This document shows positions 27,069-34,587 of a stretch of DNA of 64,000 nucleotides, piece by piece (the first letter of the stretch is position 1; the number at the start of each line of letters is the position of its first letter). The position numbers and the translations under genes were made by a program. The notes beneath the pieces are model-generated. The model was not told the origin of the DNA and did not search any database. It saw only the letters and a program-made list of their open reading frames with translations. The DNA is from Streptomyces qaidamensis (GTDB taxonomy: Bacteria; Actinomycetota; Actinomycetes; Streptomycetales; Streptomycetaceae), in contig NZ_CP015098.1 in NCBI RefSeq assembly GCF_001611795.1, positions 7,998,001-8,062,000 of the forward strand, written 5' to 3'.

Positions 27069-27162
27069 TGGACCGTTCCAGAACCTGTCCAGGCCACCCT
27101 GAGCGGGGTTCGCCGACGCTGTCAACCCTTTGACAAGCCGTGGCGCCGCATGGAACGGTCCA
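27069..27162. promoter_or_regulatory. Pair of inverted LacI-type operators
   Basis: TGGACCGTTCCA at 27069-27080 and TGGAACGGTCCA at 27151-27162 are exact reverse complements of each other. Each is itself a near-palindrome with the central CG typical of LacI-family operators. The right copy ends 4 bp before the LacI ATG, and TTGACA lies at 27130-27135. The left copy is just upstream of the Gfo/Idh gene. The 82-bp offset would allow looping between sites on roughly the same helix face. Confidence 0.7.
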
Positions 27163-27166
27163 TCCC

Positions 27167-28165
27167 ATGAGACAGCCGACGATCCGGGACGTGGCCGAAC
27201 GGGCCGGTGTCTCCAAGTCGCTGGTCTCCCTGGTGCTGCGCGGCTCCGACCAGGTACGCCCCGAGAAGCGGGACGCCGTGCTCCGGGCCGCCCAGGAGCT
27301 CGGCTACCGGCCCAACGCCGCCGCCCGCAGCCTCAGCGAGCAGCGCACCCGCACGGTCGGCGTCCTCCTGAACGACCTGCGCAACCCCTGGTTCGTCGAC
27401 CTCCTCGACGGCCTGAACTCCCTGCTGCACGCCAACGGCCTGCACATGCTGCTGGCCGACGCCCGCCTCAACCGCCGCACCGGCCAGGACCCGGCCGACC
27501 CGCTGCTGGACCTGCGCGTCGACGGCCTGGTCGTGGTCGGCACGCTGCCCGACCCGGCCGCCCTCGGCGCGGTGGCCGAGCGGATCCCGGTCGTGCTGGC
27601 CGGCTCCCGCGAACCGGCGCCGACGGGCGTGGACGTGGTGGCGGGCGACGACGAGCGGGGCGCCCGGCTGGTCGCCGAGCACCTGATCGGCCTCGGGCAC
27701 CGCCGTATCGCGCACATCGCGGGTTACGGCGCGGTGGGCGAGCTGCGGCGCGACAGCTTCGAGGCGACCATGCGCCGGCACGGCCTGTCGGAGCAGGCGC
27801 TGGTCGAGCCGAGCGACATGACCGAGGAAGGCGGCTACCGCACGACCGTCCGGCTGCTCAGCGGCCCCGAACGGCCCACGGCCGTCTTCGCCGTCAACGA
27901 CATGGCCGCCATCGGCGTGCTCTCGGCGGCCGAGGAGCTGGGGCTGCGCGTCCCGCGCGACCTGTCCGTCGTCGGCTACGACAACACGAGCATCGCCCGG
28001 CTGCGGCACGTGTGGCTCACGACGGTCGACAACACCAGCCACGAGGTCGGCCGCCGCGCGGCCCGCTGCCTCCTGGAGCGCTTCGAGGGCCCCGGCGGAG
28101 CGGGCCGGGTCCAACTGGCCACGCCGACCCTGGAGATCCGGGGTTCGACGGCCCCGGCACCCTGA
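27167..28165 (+). CDS. LacI-family transcriptional regulator
   Basis: This 332-residue repressor has the canonical helix-turn-helix and hinge: IRDVAERAGVSKSLVSLVLR then LGYRPNAAARSLSEQRT. The effector domain has VGVLLNDLRNPWFVDLLDGL, GDDERGARLVAEHLIGLGHR, AVFAVNDMAAIGVLSAAEELGLRVP and VVGYDNTSIARL. It probably represses the divergent Gfo/Idh gene and itself through the paired TGGAACGGTCCA sites. The ATG at 27167 is immediately downstream of one operator, a position that would also block translation-proximal transcription. Confidence 0.95.
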   Translation: MRQPTIRDVAERAGVSKSLVSLVLRGSDQVRPEKRDAVLRAAQELGYRPNAAARSLSEQRTRTVGVLLNDLRNPWFVDLLDGLNSLLHANGLHMLLADARLNRRTGQDPADPLLDLRVDGLVVVGTLPDPAALGAVAERIPVVLAGSREPAPTGVDVVAGDDERGARLVAEHLIGLGHRRIAHIAGYGAVGELRRDSFEATMRRHGLSEQALVEPSDMTEEGGYRTTVRLLSGPERPTAVFAVNDMAAIGVLSAAEELGLRVPRDLSVVGYDNTSIARLRHVWLTTVDNTSHEVGRRAARCLLERFEGPGGAGRVQLATPTLEIRGSTAPAP

Positions 28166-28178
28166 TTGCCCGCCTCGC

Positions 28179-28523
28179 TCAGAGGTTGATCGCGTACGCC
28201 TTGCGCAGGGTCTCGTGCACCGTCCACGTCGTACGGTCGCCCTCGCGCAGGACGGCCAGGTCGCCGGGCCCGACCGTGAGGGTCGGCCCCCCTTCGACCT
28301 CGATCGTCGCCGAGCCGCTGATCACGACGAACAGTTCGTCGGCCTCGGTGTCGGTGACCACCCCCGGCGTGATCTGCCAGACGCCCCGGACCTGACGGCC
28401 GTCCTCCGACTCCCAGACCACCTTCCCGGTCACCTCGGGCGTCCCGGAGACGATCTGCCCGGGCGCGAGGGGCTCGGGTTCGAGCTCGGCGTCGGGGATG
28501 TGGAGTACGAAGCTGTGCGTCAT
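28179..28523 (-). CDS. Small cupin-domain protein
   Basis: This 114-residue single cupin of the EutQ/DUF861 type has GKVVWESEDGRQVRGVWQIT, DTEADELFVVISGSATIEV with the E of the first cupin motif, and VGPGDLAVLREGDRTTWTV for the second. The usual metal-binding histidines are largely missing, so it may bind a ligand rather than act as an enzyme. It converges with the LacI gene with a 13-bp gap. Homologues are common beside sugar-acid or amino-acid genes, but no role is shown here. Confidence 0.85.
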   Translation of the reverse strand: MTHSFVLHIPDAELEPEPLAPGQIVSGTPEVTGKVVWESEDGRQVRGVWQITPGVVTDTEADELFVVISGSATIEVEGGPTLTVGPGDLAVLREGDRTTWTVHETLRKAYAINL

Positions 28524-28779
28524 GCGGCGACCTTAGCCCTGGTGAGCGGGGGAGCGGCCTGGACAGAGTGTGGGGTGTCGGGCGGGCCGGGCGGACATTC
28601 CGTCGTCCCTGCTCCTGAGGCCGGGGCCGGAACGGCCCCCGGCAGACACTGCCTTTGTCCGTCTCAACCCCTATGCCCTGGTCGGGAGTTCCCGCCGATT
28701 GGCGTATTGTTTGCGGCATATGCCCAGGAGTTGAGACGCCTGAGGGCATGCGGCTGTGTGGGCGAAGGGGGAGCAGGAC

Positions 28780-29001
28780 GTGGAGGAGACGGGGCGACGA
28801 CCCGCCCGATGGGCCGGGCTGCCCGGAGGGGTTGTTACGGCACTCCTGGCCGTGGCGGCCTGCGCCGGTCACGCGACCAAGGCGGGCCTCCCCTGGTGGG
28901 CCGTCCTCGCCGTCGCCGTCTCGACGGTGGGTCTCGCCGGCTGGACCCGGCGCCCGGACCGGCCGTCGGTACGGGCCGGGGGGCGGCTCCCCATGCGGTA
29001 G
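28780..29001 (+). CDS. Small membrane protein of unknown function
   Basis: This 73-residue product has two hydrophobic helices (GGVVTALLAVAACAGHATKA and LPWWAVLAVAVSTVGLAGW), with basic and proline-rich ends. The GTG at 28780 has AGGGGGAG nine bases upstream; a GTG at 28756 is an alternative start. It ends 43 bp before the tRNA-Pro gene. The 256-bp leader region back to the cupin gene shows only a weak dyad GGCGTAT/ATATGCC near 28701-28724. No family is recognised. Confidence 0.6.
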   Translation: MEETGRRPARWAGLPGGVVTALLAVAACAGHATKAGLPWWAVLAVAVSTVGLAGWTRRPDRPSVRAGGRLPMR

Positions 29002-29044
29002 GGTTGACCTGCGTGATCACGCGGTTCACCCGCGCGATGCGCAA

Positions 29045-29118
<74 letters not shown>

Positions 29119-29138
29119 CTCGTACGAGTCGCAAGGCA

Positions 29139-29170
29139 GGGCTGTTTTCGGAGGTATCCGGAAACAGCCC
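29139..29170 (+). terminator. Terminator of tRNA-Pro
   Basis: A 14-bp stem with one G-T pair (GGGCTGTTTTCGGA and TCCGGAAACAGCCC) encloses loop GGTA, 20 bp past the tRNA. Confidence 0.85.
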
Positions 29171-29171
29171 T

Positions 29172-29219
29172 TCAGTATTTCCGTCAGTGATCCCATCAGT
29201 GATTCCGTCAGTATTTCCG
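29172..29219. repeat. Four tandem 12-bp repeats
   Basis: Four adjacent 12-mers follow the tRNA terminator: TCAGTATTTCCG, TCAGTGATCCCA, TCAGTGATTCCG and TCAGTATTTCCG. The outer two are identical, the inner two differ at two to four positions. They are A/T-richer than the surroundings and not inside a supported gene. A partial fifth unit (TTCAGG) follows. Confidence 0.7.
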
Positions 29220-29363
29220 TGTTCAGGTTCGACCGTGGCCGAGCCGGGCTCCCACCCGTGACATAGGCCACCCGTGTGCATCCGCGGCGTGTGTGTTTGC
29301 GTTCGCGCCGGCTGGAAAGTGGCTCTGTAGTCACGTGACCGAAAGCCGGAAAGAGGAGGTCCG

Positions 29364-29441
29364 ATGTCCTCGAAGCGACGTCGCAAGAAGAAGGCCCGCC
29401 GCAAGAACGGCGCGAACCACGGCAGCCGTCCGCAGTCCTGA
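29364..29441 (+). CDS. 25-residue basic protein, probable ribosomal protein bL37-like
   Basis: An open frame of 26 codons encodes MSSKRRRKKKARRKNGANHG and ends SRPQS. It is preceded by a near-perfect Shine-Dalgarno, AAAGAGGAGG, five bases from the ATG, and is followed by a 19-bp-stem terminator, so it is a complete transcription unit. The lysine/arginine block plus ANHGxRP tail matches my memory of the actinobacterial large-subunit protein bL37 described in mycobacterial ribosomes. That assignment is from memory and needs an alignment; the gene itself is well supported. Confidence 0.75.
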   Translation: MSSKRRRKKKARRKNGANHGSRPQS

Positions 29442-29462
29442 GAGGTTCTGCGGGCGCGCCGA

Positions 29463-29502
29463 CGCAAACGGGTGGGTGGCAGGTGCCACCCACCCGTTTG
29501 CG
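29463..29502. terminator. Very strong bidirectional terminator
   Basis: A perfect 19-bp stem begins CGCAAACGGGTGGGTGGCA with a loop of only two bases (GG), between the 25-residue gene and the convergent FAD monooxygenase gene. The right arm ends in CGTTTGCG, giving T-rich tails in both directions. Confidence 0.85.
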
Positions 29503-29540
29503 TTCGCAGGCGTGTCACGGCCTCTGGCCGTCCGGTGCCG

Positions 29541-31217
29541 TCACAGGCGGAAGACCCGCCCGAGCACGTCGGCCAGCGCGGACTCCGTCTCCCCGGCCGC
29601 GAGCGGTGCCAGGCGGGCGGCGAGATAGCCGTCCGGGCGGATGAGGAAGGCCGCAGCACCCTTCGCGCCGTACAGTCGCGCGAACTCTCCCGCCTCGTCC
29701 CGGAACACGGGCAGGTGCCTGCCGCCCGCGCCGGCCGGGACGTGCACGGCCGGCGCCGTGTACGCATCCCCGGCGGCGACGAGGACCGCGGGCAGCGTGC
29801 CGCCCGTCAGCCGGTCGGCGGTGGCGGCCGTGTCGCGGCAGGCGGTGAGCGCGTCGGCCGAGCCGGCGTAGAGGACCAGGACGTGTCCGCGGTCGCGCAG
29901 CAGGTCGTAGAGGCGCAAAGGCGTCGTGGCCAGGCTGGTGGTGAGGCCGCGGCAGTCCGGAGCCCGGTCGCCCGGGGCGGGGGAGTCCGCGTCCGCGGGG
30001 CCCGCGCCGTTGGTCGCGGTCAGGGGGCTGTCCGGGTAGGCGACGAGCAGTTGCGCCTCGCGCAGCATCACCGTGGTCCTGTCCTCCTTCGCGGTCTGGA
30101 CGCCGCCCGCCGTGGCATGGCGGACCGTGCGTCCGACCACCTCCTCACCGACGGGGCGGCGTTCGGCGTCGTAGCTGTCGAGGAGCCGGGGATGGGCGCC
30201 GCCGTCCAGGGCGAGGGCCAGCTTCCACGCCAGGTTGCAGGCGTCCTGGATGCCGGTGTTCATGCCCTGCGCCCCGGTCGGCGGGTGGATGTGCGCGGCG
30301 TCCCCGGCGACGAACACCCGGCCCGCCGCGTACCGGTCGACGAGTCGGTGACTGATGCGGAACACCGACGACCAGCGCAGGGCGGAGGCGGTGGCGGGCT
30401 CCGGTGACAGCCGGTCGATGACCGCCTGGATGTGCTCCACACGCGGTGCGCGCCCGCCCTCCAGGCCGTGAGGCGTCTCACCCCGCGCGGCGTTCTCACC
30501 CCGCGTCGAGAGCTCGGGCGGCACCAGCATCGACATGCGGTACCGGCGGTCCCCGGGCAGCGGGATGCAGACCAGGGCGTCGTCGACACGGCCCTCGGCG
30601 TCGTGGTGCAGGGACCGCACGCCGTAGCCCTCCGGCAGGCTCCAGTCCACCTCCACGTCGGCGAGCATGTACTCCTCCGGGAACGCACCCCCCTCGAAGG
30701 TGAGCCCGAGCTTCTTGCGCACGGTGCTGTGCGCCCCGTCGCAGCCGACCAGGAACCGCGACCGCAGCTCCTCCTGCGCACCGGACGCCGTGACGATCCG
30801 GCTCACCACTCCGTTCTCGTCCTGCGTGAAGTCCAGCAGTTCGGTGCCCCGCTCGATCCCCGTGCCGAAGCGGGCGAGGTGCTCCTCGAGGATCCGTTCC
30901 GTCTCGTACTGCGGCAGGGCCGCGAAGGCGTAGGGGACCTCCGGCGGCAGCCGCAGCTCGAAGCGGGCCTGCTCGACGCCGTCGGCGTACATCACCTGCC
31001 CGCGCATCGGCACGGCCGCCTCCAGCGCGGCGCGCACCATGCCCATCCGGTCCCAGACCTCCAGCGTCCGCGGCTGGACGCCCACCGCCTTGGCGTACGG
31101 CAGCCGGGCCGGCAGTCTGTCGATGATCCGGCAGGCGGCGCCCTGCCGCCGCAGCTCCGCCGCCGCGGTCAGCCCGACCGGTCCCGCGCCCACGACCAGC
31201 ACATCTGTGTCCACCAC
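29541..31217 (-). CDS. FAD-dependent aromatic monooxygenase (PheA/TfdB family)
   Basis: This 558-residue flavoprotein hydroxylase has the FAD dinucleotide motif DVLVVGAGPVGLTAAAEL at the N-terminus, the DG motif FLVGCDGAHSTVRKKLGL at about 165, and the second FAD motif RVFVAGDAAHIHPPTGAQGMN with NTGIQDACNLAWKLALAL. The C-terminal 130 residues form the thioredoxin-like domain of the phenol hydroxylase family (YAGSADALTACRDTAAT). AGGAG lies six bases before a GTG at 31217, preferred over the ATG at 31259. The substrate is unknown; such enzymes hydroxylate phenols or polyketide aromatics. It ends at a strong convergent terminator. Confidence 0.9.
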   Translation of the reverse strand: MVDTDVLVVGAGPVGLTAAAELRRQGAACRIIDRLPARLPYAKAVGVQPRTLEVWDRMGMVRAALEAAVPMRGQVMYADGVEQARFELRLPPEVPYAFAALPQYETERILEEHLARFGTGIERGTELLDFTQDENGVVSRIVTASGAQEELRSRFLVGCDGAHSTVRKKLGLTFEGGAFPEEYMLADVEVDWSLPEGYGVRSLHHDAEGRVDDALVCIPLPGDRRYRMSMLVPPELSTRGENAARGETPHGLEGGRAPRVEHIQAVIDRLSPEPATASALRWSSVFRISHRLVDRYAAGRVFVAGDAAHIHPPTGAQGMNTGIQDACNLAWKLALALDGGAHPRLLDSYDAERRPVGEEVVGRTVRHATAGGVQTAKEDRTTVMLREAQLLVAYPDSPLTATNGAGPADADSPAPGDRAPDCRGLTTSLATTPLRLYDLLRDRGHVLVLYAGSADALTACRDTAATADRLTGGTLPAVLVAAGDAYTAPAVHVPAGAGGRHLPVFRDEAGEFARLYGAKGAAAFLIRPDGYLAARLAPLAAGETESALADVLGRVFRL

Positions 31218-31384
31218 CGGCGTCTCCTGCCGAGAGCCCCCCTGCCGCTCCGCCTCCATGGTCCACCGCCGCGAGACGATCAGCGACTTCACGGCGGCCG
31301 GGGCGACGATGCCGACCGTCTTCGGGAAGTCGCGTTCGAGGGTGAGAGCAGCAGCACGGCCGTGAGCCCGTCCTGCCGGCCGAT

Positions 31385-31612
31385 TCACAGCAGGACGCGG
31401 TCCCGTCCGGACTGGCCGCGGACGAAGAGCGGCATGAGCAGCACGGCCACCCACCGCCTGCGCCAGGAACGCCGAGGCGCCGAGCAGCGCCCCCAGCGAC
31501 ACCCCCTGGCCGACGAACAGGCCCAGCAGGGCCGCGGCGAGCAGAAGGCACTGGTGACCGCCCGCGCGAGAGCGCGGGCGAACGCCGGCGTACGCAGGAA
31601 CAGTCCGGTCAC
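31385..31612 (-). pseudogene. Frameshifted small two-helix membrane protein
   Basis: The minus-strand frame starting at 31612 reads MTGLFLRTPAFARALARAVT, then loses coding character. A second frame over the middle reads LLLAAALLGLFVGQGVSLGA and ASAFLAQAV, and the first frame resumes with VAVLLMPLFVRGQSGRDRVL before the stop. Joined, the pieces give a sensible membrane protein of about 76 residues with two helices. Two compensating single-base shifts are needed, so the gene is either decayed or misread. It lies upstream of the FAD monooxygenase in the same direction. Confidence 0.45.
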
Positions 31613-31752
31613 CGCCCGCCCCCGGCGGTATCACGGACGTCGCTCGTGCGCCCCCGCCCCGGCGCGACATGGGCGTGAACGAGCGGGTGGCGGCGCATGC
31701 GCCTGCGGGCCGCACGCGACCCGCGAGAGCCGGTATCCCCGGTACATGGCGT

Positions 31753-31794
31753 GGTCGAGGACGTCACCCACCCCCATGGGCGACGTCCTCGACC
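31753..31794. terminator. Inverted repeat, possible terminator
   Basis: GGTCGAGGACGTC and its exact complement form a 13-bp stem with a 16-base loop, 54 bp downstream of the decayed metalloprotease gene (which reads leftward). It probably was that gene's terminator. The rest of 31613-31847 holds nothing recognisable. Confidence 0.55.
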
Positions 31795-31847
31795 GCTCCC
31801 CCGGTGCCGGACTGTGGCTCAGGTGTCCGCGCGGCGGATCCGTGCCG

Positions 31848-32530
31848 TCACCAGCACATCACCGCCGTCCCGCCGGCACCCCAGGCGGAGTACAGGCGTA
31901 CGCGGACGACGTGACGGCGGCCCTTGACGAGCCGGGCGCCGATCGTGGCGTTGTGCGGAGTTCCCCCGTCGTCCCGGCCGGCGAGGTAGCGGGGCTCCCC
32001 GTCCCGCTCCTCGAAGAGCACCATGACGGCGTCGCAGTCGCCGAAGGTGGCCTCAGCAGGCCGAGCGCGTGGCCGATCCGGTGCAGGGCCGTCCCGTGCT
32101 CCCCCTGCGCGGTCAGGTCCCAGCCGAAGTTCATGGTGCGGTCCCGCCCGCCGGCCGGCAGCGCCTCCCGGCCCACCCTCGACCAGGAGCCGTCACCGGC
32201 CTGGAACCCGATGCGCAGTTCTGCCTCCGAGCGGTCGCCGACCTCGGCGAAGGTGATCCCGATGCCGAGGTCCTGCCACTCCCGGAAACCCGCGCGCACC
32301 ACGTCCCGCTGCTCCTCGGCGCCGGCCCACGGCACCCGTCGCGTCATCCCCCTCCCCGGCACGGGGATGACGGACGCGTCGGAGTCGCCGTCGAAGAACC
32401 AGTAGTGCAGGACGGTGCCGTTGACCCACATCCGCCGCCCGCTCGCGAGCGCGCTCAGCCGCTCGGCCGCCAGCCCCGGTGCGAAGGCGGGCGCCGGCGC
32501 CTGTGCCAGCGAGCAGTAGCGTGCGGTCAT
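31848..32530 (-). pseudogene. Decayed zinc metalloprotease (matrixin/astacin-like) with lost catalytic Glu and internal deletion
   Basis: The first 155 codons read as a bacterial M10/M12-like protease: WVNGTVLHYWFF, AEEQRDVVRAGFREWQDLGI, ITFAEVGDRSEAELRIGF, TMNFGWDLTAQGEHGTALHR. The zinc motif is HRIGHALGL instead of HEIGHALGL, so the catalytic Glu is Arg. Right after it the frame changes. The other frame gives FGDCDAVMVLFEERDGEPRY, LAGRDDGG and VKGRRHVVRVRLYSAWGAGG to a stop at 31848, a C-terminal jelly-roll-like domain. The third zinc ligand, the Met-turn and perhaps 150 residues are gone. It cannot be an active protease. Confidence 0.75.
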
Positions 32531-32585
32531 GGGCCACAGCCTGCCCTGCGGCCCGCCCCCGGCGCCTGAGTCGGGGGCTACTCAA

Positions 32586-32600
32586 GTCGCCCTGTATCAA
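32586..32600 (+). promoter_or_regulatory. 15-bp element shared with the CHAT/subtilase intergenic region
   Basis: GTCGCCCTGTATCAA here and GTCGAGCTGTATCAA at 37224-37238 match at 13 of 15 positions, on the same strand. The first lies 30 bp before the LuxR ATG, the second 78 bp before the subtilase ATG. TGTATC could be a -10 box. A dyad CTACTCA/TGAGTAG (32578-32584, 32604-32610) brackets the first copy. Confidence 0.4.
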
Positions 32601-32629
32601 AGGTGAGTAGTCGCGCTCATGTCTGTGTG

Positions 32630-34351
32630 ATGACTTACGAGAGGGACGCGACGACGCTGGAGCTGCCCTGGCCGTTCGCCGGGCGGGAGGACGAACTGGA
32701 GCTGGTCCGCAGGTCGTTGACCGGCGTGCGGCGCGGCATCGTGGTGACGGGCCCGGCGGGCTGCGGGAAGACCCGCCTCGTCACCGAGGCGATCCGCGGC
32801 ACCGACTGCGCCCGGGCGGCCGGCACGCCCGGGAGCCGGACCGTCCCGTTCGCCGCGTTCGCACATCTGCTTCCCGAGTCGGTCACACTGCACCGCGCGG
32901 TCCGGCTGCTGTCCGGTGTCCGCACACTGCTGGTGGACGACGCGCACCTTCTCGACGACGCCTCCGCAGCCCTGGTCCATCAACTCGCCGTCCACGGACG
33001 AACCCGGCTGCTGGTCGTCGCCACCGACGGCATGCCCGTGCCCGGCGCGATCTCCCGGCTGTGGACCGGTGAACTCCTGCCGCGCCTCGCACTGGAGACA
33101 CTGCCGAAGGAGGAGACCGGCCGGCTGCTCACGGCCGGCGCCGGCCCTCTCGACGCGCTCACCCTCAACCGGCTGCACCGCCTGAGCCAGGGCGACCTGG
33201 GGCTGCTGCGCGACCTGCTGGGCGCGGTGCGCGGGCAGCTGACCCCGGTCCCGGACACCGGCGAACGCGCGTGGCGGGGCCCGGTCCCGCTGACCACGGC
33301 CGTACGCGAACGCACCGCCCCCGTCCTCGGCCGGAGCCGCCCGCTCGAACGGGAGACCCTGGACCGCCTCGCCTTCGCCGAGCCCCTGCCCCCGGACATG
33401 GACGACCTGGACCTCGGGGCCCTCGAAGCCCTGGAGTCGGACGGCCTGATCGAGGTCGACGACCACGGTGCCGTCCGACTCGCCCACCCCCTGTACGGGC
33501 CGGTGCTCCGGGCCGCGGCGGGCCGGCTGCGGGCACGCCGGCTGGCCCGGGCACCGGAGGAGTACGCCGCCGCCCTCGACGCCGAGTGCGCGGCCCTGGC
33601 CCGCCGGATCGACCGGGCCGACGTACGGGCGACGGCTGCCCCGGTGGGGGAGTGGCAGGCCGCCGAGGGCGGGCCCCTGCCGGGCGGGTACGCCGCGGTG
33701 CGTGCCCGCTACGCGCGGCTGCGCGGAGAGGTGCGGGAGGCCGCCGCCTGGGCTCGGGAAGGCCTGCGGAGCGACCCCGCGCACGCCTCCTGCCGGGCGG
33801 AACTCCACCGCGCCTCGGCGACGGTGGACCACCTGGGCGACCTCGACCCTGAGGCCGTCACCGACCCCTACGACGCCGTCCGTCTCGGCGCCCCGGAGAA
33901 AGTCATCGACCGGCTCGACGGCGTGTTCGCCCGGCACGCCGACGCCCTCACCCGCGCCGACGGCCCGGACCTGGACGAGGTGGCCCGGGAACTGGAGCGG
34001 CGCGGCTTCCTGCTCTTCGCGGCCGAAGCGCATGCCCAGGCCGTACGCGCCCACCGCGACCCGCGCGCCGCCCGGCACTCCCGCACCCGGGCCGTCGCCC
34101 TGGCCCGGAGCTGCCAGGGCGCCCGCACCCCCGCGCTGTCCGGGCTGGTCCTCGGCGAACTCACCGCCCGGCAGCGGCAGATCGTCACCCTCGCCGCGGC
34201 CGGCCTGACCAACCGGCAGATCGCCGAACGCCTCACCCTTTCCGTCCGCACCGTCGGCAACCACCTGTACGGCGCCTACGCCCGGCTCGGCACGAGCGAT
34301 CGTGGCGCTCTGGCGTGGACGGCCCCCGCGCCGGAAGCCCAGCCGGCTTGA
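32630..34351 (+). CDS. LAL-type LuxR-family transcriptional regulator
   Basis: This 573-residue regulator has an N-terminal AAA/STAND-like ATPase: Walker A VVTGPAGCGKTRLV at about 39-48 and Walker B TLLVDDAHLLDDAS near 100. The C-terminal LuxR helix-turn-helix LTARQRQIVTLAAAGLTNRQ with AERLTLSVRTVGNHLYGAYA is at about 507-555. LAL proteins are usually about 900 residues; the middle TPR-like region is short here. An in-frame GTG at 32603 could extend it by nine residues. It converges on the CHAT gene, and its last 41 codons are duplicated 182 bp downstream. Regulation of the CHAT/subtilase pair is a guess from the shared upstream element. Confidence 0.88.
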   Translation: MTYERDATTLELPWPFAGREDELELVRRSLTGVRRGIVVTGPAGCGKTRLVTEAIRGTDCARAAGTPGSRTVPFAAFAHLLPESVTLHRAVRLLSGVRTLLVDDAHLLDDASAALVHQLAVHGRTRLLVVATDGMPVPGAISRLWTGELLPRLALETLPKEETGRLLTAGAGPLDALTLNRLHRLSQGDLGLLRDLLGAVRGQLTPVPDTGERAWRGPVPLTTAVRERTAPVLGRSRPLERETLDRLAFAEPLPPDMDDLDLGALEALESDGLIEVDDHGAVRLAHPLYGPVLRAAAGRLRARRLARAPEEYAAALDAECAALARRIDRADVRATAAPVGEWQAAEGGPLPGGYAAVRARYARLRGEVREAAAWAREGLRSDPAHASCRAELHRASATVDHLGDLDPEAVTDPYDAVRLGAPEKVIDRLDGVFARHADALTRADGPDLDEVARELERRGFLLFAAEAHAQAVRAHRDPRAARHSRTRAVALARSCQGARTPALSGLVLGELTARQRQIVTLAAAGLTNRQIAERLTLSVRTVGNHLYGAYARLGTSDRGALAWTAPAPEAQPA

Positions 34352-34368
34352 GCCGGGTCCTCAGGACC

Positions 34369-34405
34369 GGCGGCCTGACCCGAACAGGGGACGGGTCAGG
34401 CCGCC
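34369..34405. terminator. luxR terminator, left copy
   Basis: A perfect 14-bp stem GGCGGCCTGACCCG with its complement and a 9-base loop lies 17 bp after the luxR stop. A smaller dyad GGTCCT/AGGACC precedes it. Confidence 0.85.
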
Positions 34406-34550
34406 CCGAATGCCTCACTGTGTTGGCCGGCGCCGTTGGCGTCGACCTGTTCAGCGCCTATGTCCGGCTCGGCACGAGCGATCGTGGGGCTCTGGCGTGG
34501 ACGGCCCCCGCGCCGGAAGCCCAGCCGGCTTGAGCCGGGTCCTCAGGACC

Positions 34551-34587
34551 GGCGGCCTGACCCGAACAGGGGACGGGTCAGGCCGCC
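34551..34587. terminator. Terminator, right copy, overlapping the end of the CHAT gene
   Basis: This is the same 14-bp-stem hairpin, duplicated. Its right arm (34574-34587) includes the CHAT stop codon (34578-34580) and the codons for the last residues GAA, so the coding sequence ends inside the hairpin. Confidence 0.85.

Noticed and set aside
34315..34533. Second small luxR-like gene
   Set aside because: It is only the 3' fragment inside the right unit of the tandem duplication, with no start signal or complete helix-turn-helix domain.
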